A stretch of DNA of 35,245 nt. It comes from a virus. The notes beneath the pieces are model-generated. The model searched no databases. It worked only from the letters and a program-made list of their open reading frames with translations, and was not told the DNA's origin. This document shows positions 15,248 through 23,125 of the stretch, in pieces (the stretch's first letter is position 1; each line of letters begins with the position of its first letter). A program made the translations under genes and the position numbers. Location: positions 1 through 35,245 of the IMG/VR virus record IMGVR_UViG_3300012922_000011. The stretch is one strand, 5' to 3'.

Positions 15248-17716
15248 GTGGGCGTGTTCGTTGGATCGCGGTGGACCGTCAAACCGCCGCCGGGTGTCGA
15301 CCTCGATCGCACGCATCCGCTCTGCCCGGATCACTGCTGGCCCTTTCTCAGTCCCCAAGGCTCGCCGCAGTGTCTCGCGCGGCATCGCCCAGTCCCGCGG
15401 GTCGCCAGCGACATCTACACGGGGAGCAAGTCGTGGCGGCCCGGCGGGAAGTACGGGCTGTCGCTGCGGCACGCGGCGGTCACCGATCGCTCGTTGCTGG
15501 TGAACGCGGTGGCCGCCGACATCGACGCGGTCTTTCCCGCCAACGCGGGGACGCTCCTGATCGCGTTCCGGCCGACGTCGGTCGTCGGCAATTCCACGAT
15601 CGGGATCGACACCGGCGTCGCGAATCAAGCGGTCTATCTGCTGTTGCCCTGGACCGACAACTTGGTCTACGCCAACTACGGGACCGTACAACTCTCGGGG
15701 ACCACGACCGGCCTGACGTTCGGGGATGACATCTGGACGATGACGGCGGGGCCGCGCGGCGTCGAGCTGTGGCAGAACACGCGGCTCCACGCCTCGGTCG
15801 CCACCGTGCCGACGCGGTCGCTCGGGGCCAACGTGCCGCTCTACTACAACTCGTGGACGCAGAGCAAGAGTCCGCTCGGCGACACGGCGCTGATCATGAC
15901 GTGGCGGCGGCAACTCTCGGGCGCGGCCGTGCGCGATCTCGCCGTCAACCCGTGGCAGGTCTTCCAGCCGCGGACGTTCGTCGTCGTGCGCCCGCCCGCG
16001 ACGCCGCCGACCGCTGGTCTCTCGGCCGTGCCGCTCGTCGGGTCGCGGTGGACCGTCAAACCGCCGCCGGGTGTCGACCTCGATCGCACGCATCCGCTGT
16101 GCCCCGACCACGCGTGGCCGTTCCTGTCGCCGCAAGGGACGGCGCAGCCGTTGACGAAGGGCGCGCCGCTCCTCGCCCCCTCGACGCGCGGGGACATTTA
16201 CGCCGGGTCGTCGACGATCGTGCGCGGGCGCAAGTACGGGCTGTCGGTTCGACACGCGGGCACGAGCGACACGATGCGACTGACCGCGGACCTCGCGGCG
16301 GAAGTCGACAAGGTCGTCCCGAATTCCGGCGGGCATACGGTGCTGCTGGCGTACCGCAAGCTCGACACGACGCTGCGCAATTGTTCGGTGTTCGGCAACA
16401 ACACGTCCACCGGCAACGAGTGGTACGGCGTGCACGGGCTCCCGTGGCAAGACGGGTCGGTCGTCTGGCGGTTCGGTCAGCAAACCGAGGGCGTCGGACA
16501 GCTCTCGATCACGGCGGCGGCGTTGACGGCGTTGGGCGTGACGTTCGGCGACGACATCTGGGCGTTCACGAGCGGCCCGCGCGGGATGGAGATTTACTGG
16601 AACGGGCGGCTGCTGGCGAGCAACACCGGGAATTCGACGCGGACGTCCGCGGCGGCCAAGCCGCTCCTGTTCCCGTCGTTCGCGCCGATCAACTCCGATC
16701 TCGCCGACATCGGGCTGTTCATGACGTGGCGGCGGCAATTGCCCGAGGCCGCGGTGCGTGCCCTGTCGATCAACCCGTGGCAGGTCTTCCAGCCGACGGT
16801 GTCGGTCAATCTCCGTCAGGCGCTCCCCGCCGCGCCGGGGATTGGCCGATCGATCGTGCCGCTCGTCGCGGCGCGGTGGACCGTCAAACCGCCGCCGGGC
16901 ACCGACCTCGATCGCGCGCATCCGCTCTGCCCCGATCACGCGTGGCCGATCCTGTCGCCGCAAGGCACCGCGCAGGCGCTCGCGCGCCACGCCCCGATCA
17001 AGCGCCCGGCGACCGGCGGCGACATCTACGCGGGCTCGTCGTCGATCGTCGCGGGCGGCAAGTACGGGCTCGCGGTCCGGCACGCTGCGACGACGGATGT
17101 GATGCGCTGTACGACCGACGACGCGCTGGAGATCGACAAGATCGTCGGCAAGTCGGGCGGGTTCACGTTGCTGATCGCCCACCGCAAACGCGACCAAACG
17201 CTGCGGCAGGCGGCCGTGTGGGGCGACAACGGCACGCTCAACGACAGCGGGAACATCAACTTTTTCGCGCCGTTCAGCGACGGGGTCATCTACTTTCGGT
17301 ACGGCAACCCGAACACCGAGGGCGTCAACCAGCTCTCGCTCAACGGGACCGCGGCGGGCCTCGTCTACGGCGACGACCTCTGGTGCTGCACGACCGGTCC
17401 GCGCGGGATGGAGATCTGGAGAAACGGGATCCTCCTCGCGAGCAACACCGCCAACCCGACGCGCACGACGCAGACGTTCTCGACGGCGCGGCTCGCGTTC
17501 CCGGCGGCGACGCCCAACTGGTCGGATATGTCCGACGTGGCGTTCGTCATGACGTGGCGGCGACAGCTCGCCGCGGCCGCGGTCCGCGCGCTGTCGATCA
17601 ACCCCTGGCAGGTGTTTCAACCCGCGACCGTGCTCGTCACGCCGCTCATCGTCCCGGCGGCGGCCGTCATCGTCGTCCCGGTCGTCACGTTTCCCGCCCT
17701 GGTGCTTGCTCCCTAA
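15248..17716 (+). CDS. Triplicated LamG-like tail adhesin
   Basis: An 822-residue protein starting with GTG just after the previous TAG. It consists of three consecutive ~260-residue repeats beginning near residues 6, 265 and 541. Each opens with a W-T-V-K-P-P-P-G block and D-L-D-R-(T/A)-H-P-L-C-P-D-H, continues with DIY(T/A)GS, KYGL, RHA and GDD(I/L)W, and ends with MTWRRQL and NPWQVFQP. The WxxGPRG(M/V)E(I/L) and W(R/Q)N segments suggest a concanavalin/LamG-type sandwich. Residues ~796-822 form a Pro/Val-rich hydrophobic tail. Triplication suggests a multivalent carbohydrate-binding fiber. No SD is seen, so coupling is likely. Confidence 0.7.
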   Translation: MGVFVGSRWTVKPPPGVDLDRTHPLCPDHCWPFLSPQGSPQCLARHRPVPRVASDIYTGSKSWRPGGKYGLSLRHAAVTDRSLLVNAVAADIDAVFPANAGTLLIAFRPTSVVGNSTIGIDTGVANQAVYLLLPWTDNLVYANYGTVQLSGTTTGLTFGDDIWTMTAGPRGVELWQNTRLHASVATVPTRSLGANVPLYYNSWTQSKSPLGDTALIMTWRRQLSGAAVRDLAVNPWQVFQPRTFVVVRPPATPPTAGLSAVPLVGSRWTVKPPPGVDLDRTHPLCPDHAWPFLSPQGTAQPLTKGAPLLAPSTRGDIYAGSSTIVRGRKYGLSVRHAGTSDTMRLTADLAAEVDKVVPNSGGHTVLLAYRKLDTTLRNCSVFGNNTSTGNEWYGVHGLPWQDGSVVWRFGQQTEGVGQLSITAAALTALGVTFGDDIWAFTSGPRGMEIYWNGRLLASNTGNSTRTSAAAKPLLFPSFAPINSDLADIGLFMTWRRQLPEAAVRALSINPWQVFQPTVSVNLRQALPAAPGIGRSIVPLVAARWTVKPPPGTDLDRAHPLCPDHAWPILSPQGTAQALARHAPIKRPATGGDIYAGSSSIVAGGKYGLAVRHAATTDVMRCTTDDALEIDKIVGKSGGFTLLIAHRKRDQTLRQAAVWGDNGTLNDSGNINFFAPFSDGVIYFRYGNPNTEGVNQLSLNGTAAGLVYGDDLWCCTTGPRGMEIWRNGILLASNTANPTRTTQTFSTARLAFPAATPNWSDMSDVAFVMTWRRQLAAAAVRALSINPWQVFQPATVLVTPLIVPAAAVIVVPVVTFPALVLAP
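15268..17600 (+). repeat. Three tandem domain repeats in adhesin gene
   Basis: The block starting GTGGACCGTCAAACCGCCGC begins at 15271, 16048 and 16876, giving periods of 777 and 828 bases (259 and 276 codons). The first ~50 bases of copies 1 and 2 are nearly identical at DNA level, while the rest has diverged, consistent with old duplications plus conservation or conversion at the repeat start. Confidence 0.8.
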
Positions 17717-17735
17717 GCGTCTGAGAGGTGATCGA

Positions 17736-18251
17736 ATGTTTGCGCTCACGATCGAAAGCGGTCAAGGCTGGGCCCTCATCATCGCGGCGATCTTCCAGGG
17801 GCTCGGCCTGCTCTACGCCGCGCGCCAAGCGAAGCGCGGCGCGGTGCACAGCGCGGCGGCCGCAACCAGCTCCGCAGCCGCCGCGAAAAACTCCGACGAC
17901 GTGAAACAGCAAACCGCCGCCGCGGCGAGCACGCTCGTGAGCGAGGCGGCGAGCACGAACAAGCAGCTCGAACGGATCCACACGCAAGCGGAAAAGATCG
18001 GAGCCGATACCAACGGCAATCTCTCCGCGCTCCGGCAAGAGCTGACCGACTACAAGACGGCGCTCGCGACGCGCGACACCGAGATCAAGTCGATGCGCGA
18101 ACAGATTGCGACCTTGAGCGCGCTCGCGACCCCCGGCGGGAGCGCGCCGAACGTGATCGTCACGCAGTCGCCGCCCCGCCCAGGCCGCCGCAACGATCCG
18201 CAATCGCCGCCGCCGCCGCCGCCGCCCGAGGAGAAGGCGGAGAAGGCATGA
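17736..18251 (+). CDS. Membrane-anchored coiled-coil protein (lysis region)
   Basis: A 171-residue protein; I choose the ATG because GAGAGGTGAT lies just upstream, although an in-frame TTG exists 30 bases earlier. Residues ~10-28 (GWALIIAAIFQGLGLLYAAR) are a single transmembrane helix. It is followed by an Ala/Ser-rich helical region and a coiled coil (NKQLERIHTQAEKIGADTNG, LRQELTDYK). The C-terminus is a proline run (PPPPPPPEEKAEKA). It sits between tail and endolysin genes. A holin-like or spanin-like lysis role is plausible but no family is recognised; one TM helix plus coiled coil also fits a structural membrane protein. Confidence 0.55.
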   Translation: MFALTIESGQGWALIIAAIFQGLGLLYAARQAKRGAVHSAAAATSSAAAAKNSDDVKQQTAAAASTLVSEAASTNKQLERIHTQAEKIGADTNGNLSALRQELTDYKTALATRDTEIKSMREQIATLSALATPGGSAPNVIVTQSPPRPGRRNDPQSPPPPPPPEEKAEKA

Positions 18252-18264
18252 CGCGCCGACGCTG

Positions 18265-18519
18265 ATGCCGCTCTTTCAATGCACTGCGTGCGGGTGTGTC
18301 GAGAACACGGCGCTCTGCCGGTGGGCGGTGCGCCAGTTTCTCGACCGCGATCCCGCCCTCTGTTCGGCGTGTGACCCCGACGTCGGCCGCTGGCACGACT
18401 GCTTTCCGCGGCGGCCCGCGACGGGGATGATGCTCGGGGCCGACGGCTGGCTCTACGCCCCGGCCGACGTCGCCGCCGGGCGCGTCCCGCACACGACGAT
18501 CGTCCGCACCGTGGAGTAA
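18265..18519 (+). CDS. Small zinc-ribbon protein
   Basis: An 84-residue protein with two CxxC pairs: CTAC at residues 6-9 and CSAC near residue 33, followed by WHDCFPRRP. This arrangement suggests a zinc-binding knuckle. The C-terminal half (LGADGWLYAPADVAAGRV) is polar. It lies between the membrane protein and the endolysin. Function unknown; the cysteine pattern is common among small phage proteins. Confidence 0.6.
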   Translation: MPLFQCTACGCVENTALCRWAVRQFLDRDPALCSACDPDVGRWHDCFPRRPATGMMLGADGWLYAPADVAAGRVPHTTIVRTVE

Positions 18520-18523
18520 TCCG

Positions 18524-18748
18524 ATGACGTGCATCTATTGCATCGTGTCGATCGACGCCCGCGGGGTCCCGGTGCACGGCTGGCGCGGGGTCGTCACCGA
18601 TGCTCCGTTCCGCGAGGGCGTGTTAGCCGCAGCCGCGCGCGCGGGCCCCGCGGTGTTCACGTACGGCGGCACGCGCTACCGGATGCTCCACGGCGATCTC
18701 TACCGGCTCGACGCCAACGATCCCGACGACGCCATGCCCCGGACCTGA
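18524..18748 (+). CDS. Small hypothetical protein
   Basis: A 74-residue protein starting five bases after the previous stop. It begins MTCIYCIVSIDARGVPV, and the rest is mixed alpha/beta with FTYGGTRYRMLHGDLYRLD. One CxxC pair (CIYC) near the start is not paired with a second. It is packed between two small genes in the lysis region; function unknown. Confidence 0.5.
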   Translation: MTCIYCIVSIDARGVPVHGWRGVVTDAPFREGVLAAAARAGPAVFTYGGTRYRMLHGDLYRLDANDPDDAMPRT

Positions 18749-18749
18749 C

Positions 18750-18953
18750 ATGGCGAGCAACCCGGAGTACTTCGCCCAGGTGCGCGCCCGCGGGCTGTGC
18801 TGGATCTGCCGCCGCCCGATGCGCGACGACGATCCCCGGCTGGCGCACTACGAATGCGGTCGCGCGCAGGATCAAGGCCGGACGGTGGCCGACGTCCGCG
18901 CGCAGCCGCCCGCCCTCGGCCCGCTCCGGCCCTACGAGCCCCGACGCCGATGA
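18750..18953 (+). CDS. Small putative zinc-binding protein
   Basis: A 67-residue protein with CWICRRPM at residue 17 and later HYEC. The CxxC...HxxC pattern could bind zinc, as in truncated HNH-type or treble-clef proteins, but no catalytic His-Asn pattern is present. Its stop overlaps the endolysin start (ATGA), so the two are probably co-translated. Confidence 0.55.
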   Translation: MASNPEYFAQVRARGLCWICRRPMRDDDPRLAHYECGRAQDQGRTVADVRAQPPALGPLRPYEPRRR

Positions 18954-19429
18954 CGTTCGACGAGGCGTGCGATCGCGTGCTCGGTCACGAGGCGGGCTAC
19001 GTCAACGACCCGGCCGACCCCGGCGGCGAGACCAAGTGGGGGATCTCCAAGCGGAGCTATCCGCAAGTGAACATCGCGGCCCTCACCCGCGACGAGGCCA
19101 AGGCGATCTATCAGCGGGATTTCTGGACGCGCGTCCACGCCGACACGCTGCCCGGCAGCGTCGCGTACCAACTCTTTGATTTCGCCGTCAACAGCGGCAT
19201 CGAGACGGCGGTCCGCGCGGTCCAGCGCGCGCTCGACGTCGCCGACGATGGCCATTGGGGCCCGATCAGTCAGGCGGCCGCCGCGCGCACGAGCGAATCC
19301 GATCTCGTCCTCGGGCTCAATGCCGAGCGCCTCGATTTTATGACCCGCCTGCGCAACTGGCCGCACGCGGGCAAGGGCTGGGCGCGACGCATCGCCAGCA
19401 ACCTCCGCTACGGCGCGCGCGACACCTAG
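18950..19429 (+). CDS. Endolysin, GH108-type muramidase
   Basis: A 159-residue lysozyme-like protein; the ATG overlaps the previous stop. The N-terminus has the GH108 signature GHEAGYVNDPADPGGETKWG with the likely catalytic Glu14, then ITRDEAKAIY-like LTRDEAKAIYQRDFW. The C-terminal part (AYQLFDFAVNSGIETAVRAV, DGHWGPISQAAA) is the usual peptidoglycan-binding-3 domain. It cleaves peptidoglycan glycan strands at the end of infection. It has no signal peptide, so a holin-type protein should release it; the coiled-coil membrane protein upstream is the only candidate here. Confidence 0.9.
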   Translation: MTFDEACDRVLGHEAGYVNDPADPGGETKWGISKRSYPQVNIAALTRDEAKAIYQRDFWTRVHADTLPGSVAYQLFDFAVNSGIETAVRAVQRALDVADDGHWGPISQAAAARTSESDLVLGLNAERLDFMTRLRNWPHAGKGWARRIASNLRYGARDT

Positions 19430-19578
19430 CCGCTCCCGATCCACGTCTGCACAGTCTTTCGCCGCCACGGTGTGCACCCGTGTGCGTCCGCATATTTGAC
19501 AAAAGCTAGCCCACTATACTACAATGGTTCTCATGTGATGACGCAATACCGCGTCACACACTCCGAAAGGCTGACCCG
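19430..19578 (+). other. Intergenic region before early-type operon
   Basis: This 149-base gap holds a small hairpin (CACGG-tgtgcac-CCGTG near 19465-19485), which may help end transcription of the late operon but has no T-tract, and the promoter at 19496-19525. The region between promoter and the next gene contains a 5' AUG-UGA start-stop pair at 19533-19538 and then an SD-like GAAAGG before 19579. Confidence 0.5.
19496..19525 (+). promoter_or_regulatory. Sigma70-like promoter sharing a 19-mer with 35091-35109
   Basis: TTGACA (19496-19501), an 18-base spacer and TACAAT (19520-19525). The sequence TACTACAATGGTTCTCATG at 19517-19535 is identical to 35091-35109 at the other such promoter, so the conservation runs from the -10 through the transcription start to an ATG. 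It should drive 19579-20509. Confidence 0.75.
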
Positions 19579-19839
19579 ATGCGCCGCCCGACCTCGACCC
19601 GTAACACGAATCCCGGCGGCGCACTCGCGCGCAAGGTCGCGGCCGCGCGTATCGCCGCGGCGATCGCGGAGGCGCGGGCCGTCGTCGCAACGGGCGTGTG
19701 CCCGACGTGCGGCTGTGGGCTCCGCCGGAATCTCGCGCTCGCGGGCTGGTGGCAGTGCGGCGCGTACGGGGAGCCGTCGTTCCGCGCGCCCGAGTACCGC
19801 GAGTCGCCGCATTGTTTCTTTCAGACGTTCACCGAGTAG
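19579..19839 (+). CDS. Conserved phage zinc-ribbon protein
   Basis: An 86-residue protein with SD-like GAAAGG. The first ~40 residues are basic and Ala-rich. The second half has CPTCGCGLRRNLALAGWWQC followed by a later C (SPHCFFQTF). The C-x2-C...GWWQC...FR...C pattern is familiar from small uncharacterised phage proteins that probably bind zinc. It is the first gene behind the promoter at 19496. Function unknown. Confidence 0.7.
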   Translation: MRRPTSTRNTNPGGALARKVAAARIAAAIAEARAVVATGVCPTCGCGLRRNLALAGWWQCGAYGEPSFRAPEYRESPHCFFQTFTE

Positions 19840-19850
19840 GGGGATCGAGC

Positions 19851-20051
19851 ATGAGTGAGCTAACGATCGCTGAGTTGACCCCGAGTCAGGAGCAACGCGT
19901 GATCGACGCGCTCGATATGGGCGACGTGGAGGGCGCGATCGAGACGGTGTTCGAGCTGTTCCCGCGCGCCACGCGCGACGAGGCCGTCGACCTCGTCGAC
20001 GCGATCGAGATCAATCGACAGTTTCGCGCCAGAGGAGGCGCGTCCCAATGA
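19851..20051 (+). CDS. Small acidic helical protein
   Basis: A 66-residue protein; I choose the ATG preceded by GGGGGATCGAGC. It is acidic and helical (LTPSQEQRVIDALDMGDVEG, then IETVFELFPRA). The stop overlaps the next ATG (ATGA). Not recognised; the operon context suggests it acts with the neighbouring small proteins. Confidence 0.6.
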   Translation: MSELTIAELTPSQEQRVIDALDMGDVEGAIETVFELFPRATRDEAVDLVDAIEINRQFRARGGASQ

Positions 20052-20509
20052 GCGGCGTGACATTCAACACGGGCTGGGTTTACGACGACGGCGGCCGCAA
20101 GGCCGCGGGCTATACCGGCGACACCGGCGATTGTGTCTGCCGCGCGGTCGCGATCGCGACCGGGCTCCCCTATCAACAAGTCTACGACGCGATCAACGAG
20201 TCGGCCGAGATCGAGCGGCCCGGCGCGCGCCGCGGACGACAGCGCGGCCGCCGCAGCTCCGCGCGGACCGGCGTGTTCAAGCAGACGACCCGCAAATTTA
20301 TCGAGGCCCTCGGGTGGACGTGGACGCCGACCATGACGATCGGGTCTGGGTGCACCGTGCATCTCCGCGCCGACGAACTCCCGCCCGGCCGCCTGATCGT
20401 GAGCGTGTCGAAACACCTCACCGCGGTCGTCGACGGCGTCGTCCACGACACGCACGACCCGCGGCGCGACGGGACGCGGTGCGTCTACGGCTACTGGTCC
20501 CGGCCGTAA
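20048..20509 (+). CDS. Conserved protein with possible papain-like Cys/His/Asp triad
   Basis: A 153-residue protein of a family I have seen in plasmids and phages without an assigned function. Conserved blocks are WVYDDGGRKAAGYTGDTGDC (cysteine near residue 29), AIATGLPYQQVYDAIN, RTGVFKQTTRKFIEALGW, GCTVHLRADELPPGRLIVSV, KHLTAVVDG and HDTHDP...CVYGYW. The order Cys (after GD), His (SKHLTAV) and Asp (THDP) is that of papain-like or C39-like peptidases, so a peptidase or amidase fold is a fair guess. No secretion signal is present. It ends the small rightward operon. Confidence 0.6.
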   Translation: MSGVTFNTGWVYDDGGRKAAGYTGDTGDCVCRAVAIATGLPYQQVYDAINESAEIERPGARRGRQRGRRSSARTGVFKQTTRKFIEALGWTWTPTMTIGSGCTVHLRADELPPGRLIVSVSKHLTAVVDGVVHDTHDPRRDGTRCVYGYWSRP

Positions 20510-20516
20510 CGGCGCG

Positions 20517-20939
20517 TCATGCGACCGGCAGTTCGAGATACCAATGCGGCGCGCGCGCGGCCGGGGACACCCCGAGAAACGCGGGCTCGCTCCGACTCTC
20601 CGCCAACGCCTGCCACCGCGCGATCGCCAGCGCCTTGAACCACTCGTCACTGGCGGCGCGCGCGGCGGCGACCGGCGTGCCCGGCTCGACCGAGGCCGAC
20701 AGATGCAGATGGAGCCGCCCGTTGAGCGTGCGCTCCCGCGAGACGATCAGGCGGAGCCCGTCCTCGAAGTCGAACACGTGCACCGGGTCGATCCGGCGCA
20801 GCTCTCCGGCGAGCGCCGAGGGCAATCCCTCCTGATGGTCGAAGATGTCGACGATCGCGGCTGGATAGCGACGCCGTTGCACCGCGAGCGCGCGCGGCCG
20901 CCACGCGGGCCGCTCCGCGTGCGTGTGCCACGGGCTCAT
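20517..20939 (-). CDS. Hypothetical protein, end of leftward operon
   Basis: A 140-residue protein. The middle has DPVHVFDFEDGLRLIVSRER and LHLHLSASV, and the end is FLGVSPAARAPHWYLELPV. The ISREK-like/LHLSAS pairing recurs in small phage proteins of unknown function. It converges with the rightward gene ending at 20509, seven bases away. No motif indicates a specific activity. Confidence 0.55.
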   Translation of the reverse strand: MSPWHTHAERPAWRPRALAVQRRRYPAAIVDIFDHQEGLPSALAGELRRIDPVHVFDFEDGLRLIVSRERTLNGRLHLHLSASVEPGTPVAAARAASDEWFKALAIARWQALAESRSEPAFLGVSPAARAPHWYLELPVA

Positions 20940-21217
20940 GCGCGCGCGGACCGCCCTTTCTCTTTGCGCCGGGCCGCCCAGTACTTCGTCATGCGGGCGG
21001 AGACGGCTTTGCGGGCGGCGCGCGACATACGCCGCCGCGTGCGCGTGTGCGCCGTCTGGACGATCGGTTCCACGGCGACGGCGTCCGCCTCGGGGGCGGG
21101 CGGCGACGCGTGGCCATTGCGGAGGATCGTGAGCGTGCCGCGGATATTCGCGGCCGCCTGTTCGTGGTACGCCAGCAACGTGTCGAGTTGAGAGAGCGTG
21201 GCGGTCGAGGTTTTCAT
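20936..21217 (-). CDS. Small basic phage protein
   Basis: A 93-residue protein; I start at the ATG at 21217 because AAAGGAG lies 12 bases upstream, while an in-frame ATG at 21250 would add 11 residues. The N-terminal half is helical (LSQLDTLLAYHEQAAANIRG). The C-terminal end is strongly basic (MSRAARKAVSARMTKYWAAR), a pattern that recurs in phage proteins with a possible nucleic-acid-binding role. Overlaps the downstream start by ATGA. Confidence 0.55.
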   Translation of the reverse strand: MKTSTATLSQLDTLLAYHEQAAANIRGTLTILRNGHASPPAPEADAVAVEPIVQTAHTRTRRRMSRAARKAVSARMTKYWAARRKEKGRSARA

Positions 21218-21236
21218 ACGGAAACTCGGCTCCTTT

Positions 21237-21458
21237 TCATGAACGGTCAAGCACGACTGTGGATCGGGTCATCAGATCTTCGTAGTGGTCGCCGACCCAG
21301 AGGATCGGCATCATGCCCGCGTAGCCGCCGAGGATCGCCTCGAACGTCACCGCGAGCGACTCATGGTTCCCCGAGGCGATGACGATCTCCGCGGTGACGG
21401 TGCGCCCGCCGAACGTCACGCGTACGATCTCGCCAGTCGTCCACGGCGGCGCGGTCAC
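21237..21458 (-). CDS. Small hypothetical protein coupled to upstream gene
   Basis: A 73-residue protein. The GTG start overlaps the upstream stop (GTGA). It is beta-rich: PPWTTGEIVRVTFGGRTVTA, then ESLAVTFEAILGG and ILWVGDHYEDLMT. Unknown function. Its GTG is not preceded by its own SD, so translation probably depends on the upstream gene. Confidence 0.55.
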   Translation of the reverse strand: MTAPPWTTGEIVRVTFGGRTVTAEIVIASGNHESLAVTFEAILGGYAGMMPILWVGDHYEDLMTRSTVVLDRS

Positions 21459-21868
21459 CGGGTCAGGCCGCGGATCCCGAACTCCCGGCGATACGGCGGG
21501 GTTTTCTTGTCCGGATTGCGCGGGTACTGGCGCGATCGTTTCGTCGCGCGCTTGTGCTTCGCGCGCATCGCGTGGACGCGCAGATTCGCCTCCCGTAACA
21601 GGAACGAGAACGGCTTGACCTTGACCCCCTGATCGAACAGCACGAGCGCCTTTTGCGCCTCCGGCGGCGTGAGGTAGATGTAGCGTTGCCGCGACTCGCG
21701 ATGGTTGAACCGGATCGACTGGACGTCGACGCTGATGTGCGTGGCCCACGGGAGCCGCCCCTGGATGGAATTCGCGATCATGCAGAGCCGCGAATCCTGT
21801 TGCACCGACTGTGCGATCACCTCCTCGGGGACGCTGATCTTGATATTCAAGGCTGGTTTCATCATCAA
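21455..21868 (-). CDS. Conserved phage hypothetical protein
   Basis: A 137-residue protein with SD GAGGAGGAG. Residues 8-80 show the pattern ISVPEEVIAQSVQQDSR, then CMIANSIQGRLP, VDVQSIRFNH and RYIYLTPPEAQKALV, which recurs in uncharacterised phage and prophage proteins. The C-terminal third is very basic (RAKHKRATKRSRQYPRNPDK), suggesting nucleic-acid contact. Function unknown. Confidence 0.65.
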   Translation of the reverse strand: MMMKPALNIKISVPEEVIAQSVQQDSRLCMIANSIQGRLPWATHISVDVQSIRFNHRESRQRYIYLTPPEAQKALVLFDQGVKVKPFSFLLREANLRVHAMRAKHKRATKRSRQYPRNPDKKTPPYRREFGIRGLTR

Positions 21869-22269
21869 TGCTCCTCCTCCTTCTGCGCATGCAGGTTCGC
21901 CGTGGCCGTGAGCCGCGGCGGGATCGTGCGGCCCGTCAGCCGCTCATAGATCGGCCAGAGCCACCACGCGACGACCCGGAACCAGACGCGGCGCGCGCGC
22001 GCCATCCGGCCGGGCCCGCCCTCGACCGTCCATCCGGTCGCGAGGGCCTCCCCGTGGATCTCGGTCTGCCCCGTCGCGATCGCCGCCTCGATCGCGTCGA
22101 ACATGGCCCTGGCGTCGATCGTCGCGGTCGCGGTCTCGCCGGGATAGATCACCGGCACGGTCGCGCCGTGATACACGCGCGGCACGCCCGCGGGCGGGCT
22201 CAGTCGCCAGCTCACGGCGGCGGCGACGACGAGCGCGACGACCGCGACGATCGCGATCACGAGGGCCAC
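21865..22269 (-). CDS. Small single-pass membrane protein
   Basis: A 134-residue protein starting at GTG 22269, with GAGGT five bases upstream; longer in-frame starts would add a non-hydrophobic Arg-rich stretch. Residues 1-22 (VALVIAIVAVVALVVAAAVS) form a strong transmembrane helix or uncleaved signal. The following part is soluble, with a second amphipathic/aromatic stretch RVVAWWLWPIYERL. Unknown function; it overlaps both neighbours. Confidence 0.6.
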   Translation of the reverse strand: MALVIAIVAVVALVVAAAVSWRLSPPAGVPRVYHGATVPVIYPGETATATIDARAMFDAIEAAIATGQTEIHGEALATGWTVEGGPGRMARARRVWFRVVAWWLWPIYERLTGRTIPPRLTATANLHAQKEEEH

Positions 22270-22625
22270 GGGTGTACCTCGGCGAGTGCCGCGCGCGCGA
22301 CCGTGGGCGCGAGTTGGGTCGCCGCGAGCTGGAGCAGGGCGCGCGGATCGAGGAGCCGCGTGCCGACGGCGTAGGCCCACGCCGCGGGCACGTCGCGCGC
22401 CGCGATCCCGACGTCATTACACGCCGTGTCGAGGAGCGTCAGCAGGCCCAGCGTCGGCGTCACGTCCCCCTCAATGACCCGGTGGAACTCCTCGATTGAT
22501 CCGGGCTTGGTGACGTAGTCCAGGACGAGCGATCGGAGGGCATGGAGTTGCGCCTCGGACAGGACGACGAGCCGGGTCGGGCCGGGCGCGAGATGGAACG
22601 CAGGGTCGATCACGGTCACAGTCAC
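22257..22625 (-). CDS. Hypothetical helical protein
   Basis: A 122-residue protein with a GTG start overlapping the upstream stop (GTGA). It is mostly helical: LSEAQLHALRSLVLDYV, then GLLTLLDTACNDVG and ALLQLAATQLAPTVARAA. It overlaps the next gene by 13 bases. No family recognised. Confidence 0.6.
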   Translation of the reverse strand: MTVTVIDPAFHLAPGPTRLVVLSEAQLHALRSLVLDYVTKPGSIEEFHRVIEGDVTPTLGLLTLLDTACNDVGIAARDVPAAWAYAVGTRLLDPRALLQLAATQLAPTVARAALAEVHPWPS

Positions 22626-23125
22626 TCCGATCCGGTCTGCCGCGTCACTTCGAGGAGCAGCTTGTTGAACCCGAGCAGGAACCCGAGATGCAGCTCCACG
22701 ATCGGTCGGGGCGTCCGGCCGCTGCGGCCCGCGTCGGCGTAGTAGCGCGCGAGCAGCGCCGACGCGCGCGGGCCGTCGGCGAGCATGGCCGCTTCGACCT
22801 CGCGGAGGTGCGCGTGATCGTCGGCGGTGAGCGTCGACCCGAAGTTCTGCCCGCCGCGGCCGCAGAGCGCCGCGAGGATCTCGCCGGTGCGCGAACCGAC
22901 GAACATCGGGTCGCGGCTCATACCTTCCAGATGGTGAAGCGCCTGGGCGAGCGCGTCGAGCGCCGAGGCGGACGGCGATCCGGTCGCGCCAGAGAGCGTG
23001 CCTTGGGGCATGTGGATCAGGAACTCGCCCCAGTACGATCCGGCGTCGTCGACCGTGATCGTGAGATGGACCTCGCGATCGGGTCCGAGTTCGAGCGCGA
23101 CGCCGGGATCACCCTCGGGCGTCAT
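22622..23125 (-). CDS. Hypothetical protein
   Basis: A 167-residue protein starting at ATG 23125, which overlaps the stop of the 52-codon gene upstream (CGATGA). The N-terminal part is beta-rich (VHLTITVDDAGSYWGEFLIH), the C-terminal part helical (DDHAHLREVEAAMLADG, RASALLARYYADAGR, HLGFLLGFNKLLLEV). Unknown function. A longer start would run into the upstream gene, so I prefer this one. Confidence 0.55.
   Translation of the reverse strand: MTPEGDPGVALELGPDREVHLTITVDDAGSYWGEFLIHMPQGTLSGATGSPSASALDALAQALHHLEGMSRDPMFVGSRTGEILAALCGRGGQNFGSTLTADDHAHLREVEAAMLADGPRASALLARYYADAGRSGRTPRPIVELHLGFLLGFNKLLLEVTRQTGSE

Noticed and set aside
15212-17749. Minus-strand ORF of 845 codons opposite the adhesin gene
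   Set aside because: Its apparent repeats simply reflect the repeats of the plus-strand gene; composition is Arg-rich and there is no start signal.
20100-20300. Frame-shifted HNH or toxin gene overlapping 20048-20509
   Set aside because: The alternative frames are Arg-rich and lack starts; the chosen frame has clear conserved blocks.
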